Source: Parascedosporium putredinis (lineage: Eukaryota; Ascomycota; Sordariomycetes; Microascales; Microascaceae). Taken from it: a DNA stretch of 64,000 nt. Positions within the stretch are counted from its first letter, which is position 1. Each line of letters starts with the position of its first letter. Below the pieces are notes generated by a model. It was not told the DNA's origin, ran no database searches, and worked only from the letters and a program-made list of their open reading frames with translations. The stretch lies in the NCBI GenBank assembly GCA_949357655.1, contig CASHTG010000012.1, positions 124,001 to 188,000 of the forward strand. Direction: 5' to 3'. Position numbers and translations under genes: made by a program. Of the stretch, positions 11,387 through 24,500 are shown piece after piece.

Positions 11387-13306
11387 CCTTGAACACCCCC
11401 TCTCCCCAAGATCACGCATTCCCTCAGTGGGTATTCTACAATTTCCTTTTACTTGTTCATTTCTTTGCTCTTCATCCCCTGGTCTTGCTCTTGTCCTTAT
11501 CGCGTTTTCATGTATCCCCGGAGTTTGGTTGGATATGGCGTGGGATGCCCTATCACGGCTTTGCGATTTTACTGTTTCTTGATATCTATCTGGCTTGTTG
11601 CGTTTTCCGAGCGATACAAAGGTAAGAGAGGAATTTACTAGATATTGGAATCTGGATTTGGACCGGAGTTTTTACTTTCTCTTCCTTTGCTTTTGGGGGA
11701 ATGGCTATCAGATTTCTTACATTTGTCTGTTGGGCGCTTGTTATGCCCACGATTGTCTATCCGTCAGCGGCTGTCTTTTCTTCTTTCCAACCAACGATCA
11801 GCTTATACAAGAAGGCGATAAAAAAGAAGGTCCACGTTCGCGAGAGAGGGTGGACACAGATAAGGCTTGAGGTTCCTGGCCTTGATGTTATATACCGATT
11901 GATCAATTGATTGATGCATTGTCACAGAAGTGCGGGAGTTGGGTGAAATATGGAACTCTAAGCGACTCTCTGCGGCATTCATGATGCATCACGATACGGA
12001 GCTCAGCCATTTGGGCCGACAGGCCAAAGGGAATGCACGGCAGCCCCTTGGAGATCGTGATTCATCTGATCGATCTTGCTGTTTCATGCGGCTGCACTGC
12101 CGGGTCGGGCGAGTTTCTACAGAGATAGACCTGCCACTGAGGCCTTGGAAACGCTGTGTCTATCCCTCGATGCATCTGGCACCTGCAGTGTGATTAGCAG
12201 CCAATTTTGCATGGATTGAGTCTGCATAGTAACAGTCCCCGGGGATGGTATTCGCAGGCGGAAAGAGCTAGCTAGCATAGTCCCCATCATCAATTCACAC
12301 GCTACATCCATCGACGTAATACTACTTGGTTGATCCTTTCGCCAGCCATGAGAATAGCTTTGAGAAGCGATTCAAAATCAAGCTAGCCCGGCCCCGCTCC
12401 TGGGTAAACCATGTCGATCGGACTTGGCACGACCACACGGGCTTGAGGGATCAAGTACAAGTCAATCACTTCAAGGACCCCTCAAGCTTCGTCGGGCTGG
12501 CGCTTGCCTCATCAGACATCGCTGGAGCGAGCAGGGGCTTCGTGCCGGAGCTGGTGCTGGCCTGGCCACCTGGTGGGTAAATGTACCGTGAGCCACTTGA
12601 TTTCATCGTTGCGGTGTTTAAGGGATTTCAGAAAATGACAAGGGATTCGATTTTGTGAGCATTCCCTGATGAGCGGAGCTAGCTTCCATGACAATTGGTC
12701 TGCTCTCGATGGATCGATGGATCCATGAAAGGCACTGGAGATGTATTAGAAGTGGTGTTTGTACATGAAGGGCAGGCTCGTTCATTCGCTTGCCGACCCA
12801 GTGACCGCATTCTAGCACTGGTTAATAATAAGTTCGACCCCGCCAGCCTGTAACCGCCTTCCTCCCCGGTCGTTCATAATATTATTACATATACTTCAAG
12901 TGGGATTGCCAGCAATTGAACCTGGTGGACCGTCGACTCTGGACCAACGGACACTGAAGGCTCAGCTCAATCGTTCTAGCACAAAACAACCCCCACACCA
13001 ACACTGCGCGCGAGATCACTCGACCGCACGTTGCCCACCCGAGTCGCAGCGCAGCACAACTTCTTCTTCTCTCAGTCCCACTCAAATCCCGTCTCTGCCT
13101 TCGTCCAGAGCCTGCTCTCCTCCCCGTTGGGCCACCCTGCCACTCGCTTTATGTCTGCTTACTACCCCGCGGCTGCGACGAAAGCACTGTTTGAGGGAAA
13201 CCAATCGTTTCTTTGCATAGAGGAGGGTTCATGTAGCCGTCCACCGAGATGACCAAGTTCGCTGCCCACCAGTCACCAATTTATCTATAGCAGCGACTCC
13301 GTGATC
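11387..13306. other. Intergenic region after LRO1
   Basis: 1.9 kb holding the LRO1 3' end and the LDB17 promoter. No frame with recognisable similarity. A TTGATCAA-centred palindromic stretch lies at 11896-11912, and a GATGGATCGATGGATCCAT stretch at 12708-12726. Confidence 0.5.
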
Positions 13307-15111
13307 ATGGCCGACCTGGATACTAGTGCGGACCAGGAAACTGATGTGCAGTTCTGGCAAGGTGAGCCCTCATTGCGAGCCCTCATCGCAAACCCTCGTC
13401 GCAAGCCCTACTATCTACACCTCCCTGGTTTCAGCCTCTGCCCTTTCTCCCCTCCACCGACGACAGCCCGCTGCCTTCCCTCCCTACCCAGCCTCCTTGA
13501 CCCGCTAACGTAGTCGTGATCGCTCTCCCTTTAGATCTCAGCAAAGTTCTTTCGGGCCCGTGCGACACACACGAGCAGATTGATGATGCCCTACGCGGAT
13601 GGCTCGATCTCGCGAGCGCATTCCGGGATCGATTCGGCGACTTGGATTCCGGAGTTCTGCACTGCGCTCACCAACTCATCCACCGCCCGATTTTCCAGGA
13701 CAATAAAGACTACGTCCGGGTGCAAATCATCTTTAGCTTCCTCCAGGAGGACGAGCCAAACCCTCTCCACACAATCGCAAACTTCCTCCTCGCCGACGGG
13801 CGTAGCGATGATACCGTCTTCGGTCGCATGATATCGGAAGGCTGTTTCCCGAGGCTCCTCGACTTTTTGAATAGCAATCTACTAATGGACCCTCCCCTCT
13901 ACCATACATTGCTCGAGCTGATGTACGAGATGTGTCGCATGGAACGGCTACGAACGACGGACCTTTTGCAGATTGACGACAGCTTCATTGCTCGGCTCCT
14001 CCAGCTCGTCAAGGAAGGCTCTGGCGACTCTGACGATCCATATCAGTACTCGGTGATTCGCGTCCTGGTGAGTGATGGCCCATCTACCCAAGACTTTGTT
14101 TCTAGTAGTCCTTTCCGGGTCTACATGCCTTTTTGTGCTCTGGGATTTTCTTTCTAACGCCCCGCGCAGCTTGTCCTCAACGAACAATACATGCTGGCTG
14201 CCACAGAGGCCGAAGCAGCAGGCCCGCTCTCCCCGAGCTCGTCGCTCACGAACCGTGTGATCAAGTTGCTCAGCCTTCACGGGTCCTCGTTCCGAGCGTT
14301 TGGCGAAAATATCATACTCCTCCTGAACCGAGAAACGGAAACATCCCAACAACTCCTCATTCTCAAGGTACTATACCTGCTATTCACAACAAAAGCGACG
14401 TACGAATCTTTTTACACAAATGACCTAAAGGTCCTTGTCGACATTATTCTCCGCAACCTAATGGATTTGCCCGACGAAAAGATATCCCTCCGGCATACTT
14501 ATCTCCGTGTGCTCTACCCTCTCTAGCCCACACGCAGCTCAACCAAACCCCCAACTATAAGCGCGAGGAGATCTTGAAGGCTTTACGGATCCTCGCGGGC
14601 TCGGGAAACGCGCATTTTGCGCCAACCGACGAGACGACGCTTCGACTTGTTGACCGAGTCCACGGCGTTCCCTGGCTCTCTGCGGGAGTGGGAAATCAAT
14701 CCCCAGACTCCCCAAGGCAAAAGCTATGCCGAAACTCTTGGGTATTAGCTTGTCTGACTCGCGGACGGCTAGCTCCGTCAGTGTTGTTGACGTCGCCGCT
14801 GTCATGGAGAAGCCCGGAATTAAAACCCCAAGTCGAAAATCCGAATTCGAAGCAGGACACAGGGAGGCGGAAGAGGATGTTGCGAGCGAGTCGGGAGACG
14901 GGCAGAAACCCGTGCCCATCATCAAGGTGAAGAAGGCCTTACCAGAGGTCCCGAAACACCGCCATGGTGTTCCGTTCCAGCAGAGGGCTACACTGCACGT
15001 GAACGGCACAAAAAGACACCTCCCAAGGCACCGCCGCCTAGACGGTGGGGCAAAGGCGTCAAGCTCGGAGCAAAGGTGGAAGGGACCGAGGTCCCAGGAC
15101 CCCCAGTCTAA
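13307..15111 (+). CDS. LDB17: Ldb17/SPIN90-like actin-patch protein (DUF2013), several frame breaks
   Basis: Ldb17/Dip1/SPIN90 proteins activate Arp2/3 to nucleate linear actin filaments at endocytic patches. Exons are 13307-13361, 13535-14067 and 14170-15111. The armadillo-like leucine-rich domain runs from about residue 20 to 320, with marks LIHRPIFQDNKDYVRVQIIF, LLELMYEMCRMERL, LLILKVLYLLFTTKATYE and SLRHTYLRVLYPLLAHTQL. The tail is low complexity and ends with HRHGVPFQ and a proline motif PPKAPPPRRWGKG that could bind SH3 domains. The frame changes at 14517-14524 (one base lost), somewhere in 14672-14745 (net one lost, or two +1 changes) and at 14977-14984 (one lost). After restoring it the stop is TAA at 15109-15111 and the length about 510 residues. 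An unrestored reading would instead run to 15169. Confidence 0.8.
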
Positions 15112-15206
15112 ACGGGTATCGAAGAACGGAGCAGAGAGCCATAGCTTCGCAAGCATCGTTTGGGAGTAGCTCGCATCCGATTCGACTACGGCTTCGCTGT
15201 CACACG

Positions 15207-15221
15207 CTTCTTCTTCTTCTT

Positions 15222-15283
<62 letters not shown>

Positions 15284-15291
15284 CTTCTTCT
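15207..15291. repeat. (CTT)n microsatellite
   Basis: About 85 bp of nearly perfect CTT repeats interrupted once by TAA at 15250-15253, lying about 95 bp after the LDB17 stop and probably in its 3' untranslated region. Confidence 0.95.
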
Positions 15292-18086
15292 CTTCTCCTT
15301 TATCTCTAGCCTTTAGCCTTCGCTTTGCTTGACCTCTTCTCTCCCGTATCGTTTTCGTTCTTTTTATATCACGCCGTAGTTGGTACGCCCAGATTCCCCC
15401 TTTCCTAGACGTAAGTCAGAAAGGCATCAATCACATAGCAAGGAGTTTGGATCCGATTTCAAGATTTGCTTTTTATATATATATCGCACACATGCCTAGC
15501 GTCCAAAGCAGTTTGATAGCTGTCAAGTGAGAAATTAGGAGTCCAATCAATGCGCACCTGAGATGTCAGGTAGTCAAGCTCTCAAGTGCGGATAAACTCG
15601 CTCCAGGCTAGCTTCGTGAAATTAAAATTATAGCTTGCTTTCCTTCATGATATCCTGACTACCCAGAACCACCTTGAGCGGATCGCTAGTTCTGGATGGA
15701 ACCAAGCGACCCTTGAAGTGGACGATGCCAAAGACAATAGCGTTGATGTGACCGAGGGCCGAAAAAGCGCTACCTACCGGGCAGTCAACCAACGTCATCG
15801 GCTAAGACAAAGCTACCGGGGCGATCGACACATCGAAGAGCAAAGGGCACCAGGATCGGCACATGTCTTGCCTTTTAGGCCAGTTGCTCTTTTTTTATTC
15901 TTCTTGCTCTTTTCTTTTCTTCATTCGGGGTTTTCTTGTTCGTTAGCTCGTGTTGGTGTTTGGGGCAGGCGGATCGTGCTGCCTTCATCCATCACGAACA
16001 ATTCGACGTTGTTGGAGCTCACTCACGGCCAGATGAAATGCCTGTAGTATCGGATGCCCATGCATTAGACAATCCATCAATAAATCCATGGATGGATTGA
16101 GCTTGTTCGGGCGAGGTCAATCTTCGAGGGCTGTCTTAGAGCTTGCATCATATCATTATGTGCCCACGCTGCAGAGCACTCACGACACGTAGCTCAGTTT
16201 CATGTCAAAAGTGCGCAAGGTTTGTGGCTTGCTTGTCCCTTCTTCTCTTTTGTCTTATTTTTCTGTCTCTCTCTCTCTCTTTTTCTCGATTCCTCTTGTG
16301 CTCGGGCGTGGGGAGACGTCTCTGTGGTGCGGGATGGTGGCAGAGGAGAGCCCAAGCCACCCACTATGACGTATGTCGTGAGGTGCGAGCCAATCTACAT
16401 GGATCCAACCCACCGTAGATATATTTCTTCTATTATCCGTTTCCCCCACCGTCGTTGCCTCCTTTTCGGACAGGGATGCTACGAGTACATGTAGCCTTCA
16501 GCCTCTTGAAGAGAACGCCGCATCTGTAGCTCATAGATAGGCAAAGAGGGTGGTGGGTGTTCAACCGCCACCTTGAGCGTTTCCAAGGACGGAAGAGAGG
16601 AGGCTTCGTTTTAGTAGATATCTCTCCTCGTTCCTCCCTGCAACTCCACTAGGTTGCTTGCTAAGCTCGTCTCTGCCTCTCTCCATTTCAAGCTTGCCGT
16701 CTCCTTTGGATAACAAGGGTCATACGAATTTTAGGGGAGGGGTTAAAGCTACGTAGAGACCAAGTCACGATACATCCGCTAGCCGAACCTCGGGGCTCGG
16801 CGGGGATATCACTCGTTGAGCTGACGAAGTCTACAGGGAAAAGCGGCACAGCTATTCCCAGCTCATCAGACAACCTCCTCGTCGTGGCAGGTTGATCGAA
16901 TTCCAAGATAGATGGGCGCAAAGTATAACGCGCTAGCGTAACCTACTGCGGACCCTTTATTGACCTCTTTGTGCTCTTGTGGGGACTCAGGTGGATGATC
17001 GGAGTAGGATGTAGCTAGATCCCATCAACTTTCAAGGCTGATCAGATCCCTAAAGACTGAGCTTGCAGGCCAAGCCCCGGTTTACCGGTCATGGATGCGA
17101 AGCATTAGCTCGTTCATGTCCCAATACGCCTGAGAAATTAATTCTCCGGGGCCCAAGCCGCCCAGCTCACTTTGCAGCCGAACCGGGATTTGTTTGTTGG
17201 GCGTGTGGGTTGGCAAAGACGCTGGTTTTGTAAATGATACGTCGCGTGCTTCTTTGCTTTCCTCGCCTTTCTTTTTTTCTTTGTGCATTGAATGTTTGTT
17301 TTCTCGATCAGATTCGCGACTCCGCCCCCTTGGACTTCGACAGCTCGATCCAGGATGATGTGAGACAGGTTGGAGAACGGAATGCGTCGAGCGACGAAAT
17401 GGAGCATCTTTCGTTTTTTTTTTTTTGTTCTCTTGGGGGTCTTCAATGTTCTCACTTGGCGTGACATTTCGGTGACGCAAGCACGTGTCGAAAGCTCCAC
17501 AGCCTCTTTGGTCTCTGGGACTTTGATCAACGACCACACCCTCCCACCCCACAATTAAAAGTGAACCCTGGAGACGCGCCACCGACGCCATCCGCAACCA
17601 AGATGCCAAGCAAGAGCTACATCATCTCCATGTCGACTCAAGAACGGAAACACGCAGCCGGCTTGAGGTGGTCCAAGGGTAGCACGTTGCCCCCATTGAA
17701 ACTCAAAATGTCGACTATAAACCCCGGTCGCTGTCGGGCGTCACCAGTCTCCGCCTTGATCAAGATATCATCGTACCATTGAATCTACTTGACCAAATCT
17801 ATCTATTATTATTTTGTTCCCTCTTCCTTCGGTTCCCTTTGTTTCCTACCGCTACATGCGCTTGGTGAAGAGAGCTGTTGAACCATCAGAACACACCAAC
17901 ACACCAACACAACCTAACCATCTGTTGTTATACCCGCATTGGTTACGGCGAAACCCAGAGCTTCCTCGTGCGAGGTGCCCGCCGTCACGCTAATTGCGTA
18001 ACTGTTTTGTGCTTTTACCAAGTTGGAACGTTTGACTCTCAACCCGACCTGACACCTCGAATCCAGGCGGGCCCTTTAAGTACGCT
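15292..18086. other. Intergenic region upstream of SLM1
   Basis: 2.8 kb without a supportable gene. It contains pyrimidine-rich tracts (16240-16300, 17260-17285), a T13 run near 17416-17428, and a hairpin-forming AATCCATC...GATGGATT stretch at 16071-16098. Open frames here are short and mutually overlapping on both strands. The SLM1 promoter and leader must be in the last part. Confidence 0.5.
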
Positions 18087-21000
18087 ATGGCCTCCAAACC
18101 CCCAGCGCGGTCGCCTGCTGCCGTCGCAACCCGCGAGACACCCCTGCAGCACAGCACGAGCACCAAAGAACCCCCTAGAGAATACACCTCCACGAACACC
18201 AAGTCACCTAAAAATATGTTATCGTCCGCGCCAAGGTCCCCCAGCTATTTCTCCCAGACCCTCAGCCCACAGCAACAGCAACAGCGCCAGAACTATGCCG
18301 AACCACCGCGGGGTTAGGCAGCCAGAGGATCGCCGCCGCAGCCGCCGACGACGACATCGACGCCGGGAACAACGCCCAGGACGCTTTTTCGAACCTAGAC
18401 CAACAATACTACACCCACTCAGGCGCCCAGTCTCAGTTGCACGACCCAGTCGAGCAGCGCCAATTTTCCCCTGCGCCGCAGCAACCCTCCGTATCGGAGA
18501 GAGGGCAAACTCCCATTGGACGGTCACAATCGGCGCGTCTGCCTTCGCGATCGAACGGCACACGATTCCACGAAGATTGGGACGCCGAGCAAAGGGGAGC
18601 TCCATTCTATACGACTCCGACTTCCAGGCCGGCACCATGCGGAGGTCCAACTCATTCGTGGCCAGCACTTCCGACAATGCCCAGCTGGCGAGGGGTAATA
18701 CCCTTAGGAAGAAGGCGTCACTTAGGCGCTCTGGGAGCTTAGGTCGGAGCAGCAGCCGGCGCAGTATGAGGGCCGGGAGCGTGCGAAGCCTAGCTCTGCA
18801 ACCCGAAACCGACCCCGACCAGCTGCATAGCGCTCTTTATTGTCCTGTGCCAACGTCTGGCAGCCCGACCGAGGCTCTTGCCACAAGGTTCCAAGGTAAG
18901 CGGTCTACCCCTAATGAGTAGGTCTGTGGTTGGTGCTGACTCGCTTCTCCTTCTCTTCCCTAGCTTGGCGGAAGCTGTTGAAGGATCTTATCGCGTATTT
19001 CAGAGAGATCCAAACCCACTACGAATTGCGGGCGAAGAATGCGATCAAATTGGCCAACGCCGCGAACGGCCTTGGCCAGCACCCGAGTTTCCTCGCCTCT
19101 GGTGGTCTTTCGGATGCAGTACAGATTATCCACAAGTACAATAGATCGACCATCCAGGACGCCCAGAGAGCCCAGGAGATTGAAGCGGACGTCATTCTTG
19201 CCCTAACGGGCCTACGTGCTGACCTACAGCAGAAGATCAAGGAGATCAAGAACCTGTCTGGAGACTTCAAGAACACGGTTGACAAGGAAATGGACGGAAC
19301 GAGGAGGGCCGTTAAATCGCTACAGGACGTTCTCGGCCGTACCGAGCTTGACACATCGATGACAACTGGCAAGCAAGACCCGTATTTGCTACGCCTAGCC
19401 GTTGATCGCCAGGTCGACAGGCAAATTGACGAGGAGAACTACTTGCATCAGGCCTACTTGAACCTCGAAACCTCGGGCCGCGACCTCGAGTCTATTGTCG
19501 TTGGCGAGATCCAAAAGGCCTACAACGCCTACGCATCAATATTGAGGCGTGAAGGTGATAGCGCCTTTGGTGCGATCGAGGAGCTTCATCTTGGTCCCAT
19601 CGATATGCCCAAGGACCACGAGTGGGAGCAATTTATGCGAAAGAATGACGAATTCGTAAACCCGGCCGTTGCTGTGAGATCCCCGGAGAATATTCATTAT
19701 CCTGGTCGGGATCATCCTGCCTGTCAGGAAATTCGGGCTGGACTCCTCGAGCGCAAGAGCAAGTACTTGAGAAGCTATACCGCAGGATGGTAAGTACACT
19801 AGTCACCTTGCTGTTTTTTTCTTCTTTTCCCCCTTCTTCTTCCTCACTGTTCAGCCTCCTTCCCTCCTTCCCTCTCCTCCTCGCCCCTCGGAAAACCTCA
19901 CCCATAAATATAAAGCAGACGCTAATAATTCTCCTCTAGGTATGTGCTCTCGCCAACCCACCTCCACGAGTTCAAGTCGGCGGATAAGGGACAGGCTCCA
20001 CTCATGTCGCTTTATCTTCCGGAGCAAAAGCTTGGTTCCCACTCCAAGGCGGGGACTTCTTCCCAGAAGTTCATTCTCAAGGGCCGGCAGACGGGCGGAG
20101 TCCACCGCGGACACACTTGGGTGTTCAGGGCTGAGAGTTACGATACCATGATGGCCTGGTATGACGACATCCGGGCTCTTACCGAGGGAGGTGGCCAGGC
20201 CGCTGGTGGGGCCACCCGTAGTATCAGCCGAGCCTCGAGGGTCTCCACCAGCAGCGACGCAGGTGTTGTCGACGAAGAGGATGAGGAGCCCTTCTCAGCC
20301 GGATCCCAGGTTGAGATGAATACCATCGCTAATAGACAGGCTGCGCAAGACCGCCGCCCTCAGGCGGGCGGTCGCTTCCCATCCGACCTTCAAGTAAATG
20401 CGCAGCGAGGGCTCGGAACGTCGAGGTCTCCTTCCACGGCTAGCTCCAACGTCGCCAATTCACGAGGACGTAGCTCCATCGTTGCCAATGGCGGTATCCC
20501 GGCAGGCGGAATTGTGGCTGCCGGTGCACTCGACGGGAGCAATCGGGGCGAGCAGTCGTTTGAGGAGGCACAGCATTTCCACAACCAAACATACGGGGCC
20601 ACGCCAGAGACGCCGATGGAGCAGGCCCACTCGCATGCGGCCAAGGCCCAGCGCGAAGCCGCTAGGGACGGCGTCAACCCGTACACGAGCCAGCCAATGT
20701 ATCAGCAGCAGCAGCCGAGTTCCTATACCCATCACTCTATGCCACCTTCTGTAGCCGCGCTCCAAAGCCGGGAGGGACTCCGGGATATCAGGGTACCAGC
20801 ACCCCGGGGTACCAGGACGGCAACCGGCCACAGGCGCCCACGGCCCAGGTCTTCGCCGCGCAGATGCAAGGCCCGACAGGTCAGAGCACGCCAGCAACCC
20901 CAGGGCAAGGCTATAACGCCCAGGATCAGAATCAGGCGCTCGCGCACCAGGCCTACAATCCGCGCGAGGCTTACGGCACCCAATCCTACAGCTCCCAGGA

Positions 21001-21512
21001 TCTCGGTCTGGCCGCGGCGACCCAAAACGCCCCAACTCCGCAGACATTTTCGTCAGAAGCGTACTTGGCACATGCCCACTCGTATACCGGTCAAAACAGC
21101 CTGACGGATCAACAGCTCTCCTCCTCGACACCGCAAGCCTATGGCGCGTCACGGTCCCGAGTCAGAAATCGTCAGCCAGGGACCATTCAGCCACGGAAGC
21201 AACACGCCCAACGGAGCCGCCGTTAATGGCTCAGCAGTAGCCTCAGGAGCTGCCTCTTATCTTGGCAAGCCCTCCGCCGGTGGCCCCGTTAATGGCATCG
21301 CTCAGGGCGCGGATATGGAGGCCACGCGTAGCCTGGCGGACCGGGAAGATACCGTCACGGCCTCTGTAGCCGAAGCTGCGGCGCCGGCGAGGAGCGAGGA
21401 GAGGTCTGAGTGGGTCGAGACGAGAAGGACCCTTAGTGACTACCATGTGCCGGGCCAATATCCACGATCTGCCACCAATGTTCACATCACTAGCAACGGC
21501 TCGGCGATTTAG
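18087..21512 (+). CDS. SLM1: Slm1-type PI(4,5)P2-binding TORC2 effector, four frame breaks
   Basis: Slm1/Slm2 proteins sit at eisosomes and the plasma membrane, bind PI(4,5)P2 and recruit TORC2 to its substrate Ypk1, affecting actin and sphingolipid synthesis. Exons are 18087-18895, 18964-19789 and 19940-21512. The N-terminal ~270 residues are Ser/Gln-rich and basic (RSGSLGRSSSRRSMRAGSVR). An F-BAR-like helical domain follows (AWRKLLKDLIAYFREIQTHY to about residue 530), then a PH domain opening GWYVLSPTHLHEFKSADKG and closing WVFRAESYDTMMAWYDDI. The C-terminal ~430 residues are Gln/Ser/Ala-rich. One base is missing in the G4 run 18310-18313, in the G4 run 18594-18597 and at 20757-20765. A net +1 change occurs at 21141-21147. 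The restored length is about 1069 residues. Start ATG 18087 is the first in the conserved frame but is not strongly constrained. Confidence 0.82.
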
Positions 21513-24500
21513 ACACCAAGGAGTGAGGCATGAGGGCAAAACTCTTCGGCTTTATGGGAGAATTCGCTTCTCGTCCCCTCGCAGAATAGGGAGATTCCTT
21601 TATGCGCTTTTTTATCTCCTTCTCCCCTCCTTTTCCCTATGCGTTTGTTACCTCCTCCCTCTTAGGATCTCCCTTTTGTGTTTACCCTTTGTCGAATCGT
21701 GGAGGTTAGTTATAGTCTTATGCGCATTACAAAGTAAAGGAACTTGATAAAAAGAATCAGAATTTCAACTGGGGGATGTTGTATAGAGAAGCTTTAGATT
21801 ATCCGGAGGTTGTAGCTCGCTTGACTTATTTGATAGCTATATACACTGCACTATATTATCTAGAGATCAAATGTTGTCTACCTCTCTGTACCCTTGTGCG
21901 CAACTCTTCTTCTTTCGGTGCAGGTTGGTTTCCCTTTACGGCAACGCAAGGGCCATCTACGGGCGAGTTATCCGCGAACCACAACCTGTGCAACGAGCTC
22001 CGAAGCATGAGGACGCACGGTTCCGGATCTGAGACAAGACGGATTCAGCACATTCGTATTCTTTGGTTAAACCAAAGCTTGTCTAGGCAAGGAGAGGAAA
22101 TTGAAAATGAAGTGAAAAGAAGAAGAAAAAAAGAAGAAAAAACCCCCTACAAGAAAAGGCTGTCGAGAGTGAGAGAGAGGGAAGAGGGAAGAACACAGCC
22201 ATGCGCTCTTAGGTAATGGACGGAAATAGAACCCCGTCATGGTTTATCCTTCAGGAGCTCCAAGGTGGGCATCGCGATGGGGACCCATCAGGCCCTTGGT
22301 CAGGCAAGGTCTCAGGTCTTACCCTTGGAAGCCCCGGGGTTCCTTTTTAGCCGGAAGGCGAGGCGATCACAAGTGAGGCGCAGGCTTTCGATGTTGGACG
22401 GAGGGTGGGAAGATCACCTCAGCGTGTCTCGTTGGACCTCTTTTGCGAGCTTCCGGCGGCTCACCAACAATTTTACTTTTCTTCTTTTCTCGATGCCTTT
22501 GTCCTGGATCATGCATCTTCGTCGGGCGTTTGAGCTCATAAGCATTGGATGTTTTGTCTCGCACGAGTCTAGAGAGGTTCCAACCTCATGGAGCACGCCC
22601 TCTTTAAAAAGAATTTTTAATTTTTTTTTTTTTAATTTTTCATTCTTCATTTTCTTTCGAGGGCGAGACTTTTTAAATGAGATGGGTATCCTTAAGGATC
22701 TCAGACTTGCGGATCCATGCACCAGCGGCGCGGCGGCGAGGGATGTGTTGACCTAGAACTCAGCCTCTGTGGCGGGGAGGAAGTCTCCGCCCGTGGCCCT
22801 TTGGGGAAGAGGAGCTGCAACGAGCCGGAGCTCACCCGCCATCTTTTGTCTTGCCTCAGGACAAACCTCCCCCTCCTTCAATTCCCGTAAAGGGGCCAGC
22901 GGGGCCGGGAGTTTCGAGACCTTCCAGGGTTCGGGATATAGGCCCGAAGCACATGGGAGAGTGATAGAGCCCCATTCGAAGCAAGCGGAGCAATCATGGT
23001 GCGACGTCGTGACAAGCTGGATCCCGGAGAGCAAGGAGCACGAACGTGAGGCTGTGACAAGCAGATTGAGAAGGGTGAGAAGGAGGCGGCGTCAATGGGG
23101 CGGTCGCAAGTTTTCTTTTTTGTGTCTCTGTCGTTGGTGGAAGAGGAGCGGCATAAACTGCCCTCGCACCCCGGTTGCGGCACGGGAGCCGATCTGTCGG
23201 GAGAGAGGGGAGGAGAGAACGGATCAAAAGTTGGCCCTTCTTTTTTTTTTTGCGATTTACTCGTTGTCAAGCGTCGAACTTGGAGTGGATGCATCGGCTA
23301 ACGCACCGAGAGAGCTGGGGAATGAGCTATGCAATGCTTCGTGTCCGTGTCGACTTCCCTTTACGTCTGGGGGAGGGGGTGATCTCTCCTGCGCCGGCTT
23401 AGCTGTCCCGGCGGGGTTCATGATATCGAGATCATTGCAGGGAAGCCATGTTGACTCTTGGAAGATCTGTTGGAGCGAGGATGCTTGCACGAGGAGATCC
23501 TCAAGTGTAGGAGAACCAGAGAGAGAGAGAAAGAGAGAAAGCCCAAAGGAAGAAAAACAAAACGAGATGCTGGGTTCGTAAAAGATCTTGGGGCGGTTTT
23601 GAGTGAATCCGTGGATCTGCTTGGCCATCATGTGGCGATCGCTGTATTCACAACCGATTGGGGAGCAAATGCTGAATTTCACACCCAGCGGAGGCGGATC
23701 GTACGTGTCCCATAGGGAACTCGATCTCGGGCTCCAGGGACGCGTCAAACTCGGCCCAGAAGCTAGATCGACTACGAATTCCAAGGTTCGAGGACAGGAT
23801 CGCGGGGAAGATCTCACCGATGGATTCGACTGGAGTACAAGCCTGTCCAGCGAGGAGCCCGTGCCTCGGGGAGCATTGAGTGGGAGCTGAAAAACAAAAT
23901 TGTTCAAAAGGCATAGAGAAGTGAGGGAAACCGGGCACAAGATGCGAAACCTCGTCGTCCACCACCGCATTCGTGAAGCCCAAACATTCGAAGCTCTGGT
24001 AACGACGTGTAGACCCGGACTGCACACTCAACGCGTCCATCATTTACACCATGGATCTATCGGGTCCATGCTTCGTTTGGTCGCCATCGTTTTCCTGCCT
24101 TTGACTCTCGCTTACCCTCGTCTCCCATGCAAACGCTTATCGAAACCCCAGCATGTTCAATTCATACCACGGAACAACTATCGTCAGGTCGGGGGAGGAG
24201 AAACACAAGGAACGAAACAAGTCATTGCTAAAAACGAGTGGCTCTGGACCACGACCACTGTTTGCATGGACTGCATGGACTGCATCGTGGTTCTGCGATC
24301 GCATCCACGTTCGGTGCCTCTCCTGGCAAACCAAGCTAGAACATGACACAGCGTGCTGCCCGCCTGGCCGCTTCTCGGCTCTCAAGACCATCCACCCATC
24401 CGTTGAATCCATTGGTCCCATTGTACCGATCTCAGGATGGAATGACGGAGGATAAAAGGTGGATGGGCGTAAGACTGCAGCACGAACGGTCAGTGCGTGC

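Noticed and set aside
12898..12925. Possible tRNA 3' half (GGTTCAATTGC...CAATCCC) on the minus strand
   Set aside because: The invariant G53-C61 pair is missing and no complementary 5' acceptor sequence exists upstream.
17878..18921. A single 347-codon frame over the SLM1 N-terminus
   Set aside because: Only its last third matches Slm1 composition and motifs. The earlier parts are better explained by two other frames joined by one-base losses in G4 runs.
22769..24027. Two long antisense-overlapping frames (270 codons + and 256 codons -)
   Set aside because: No domain or motif, erratic composition, low-complexity tracts and mutual overlap. They are chance frames in biased sequence.
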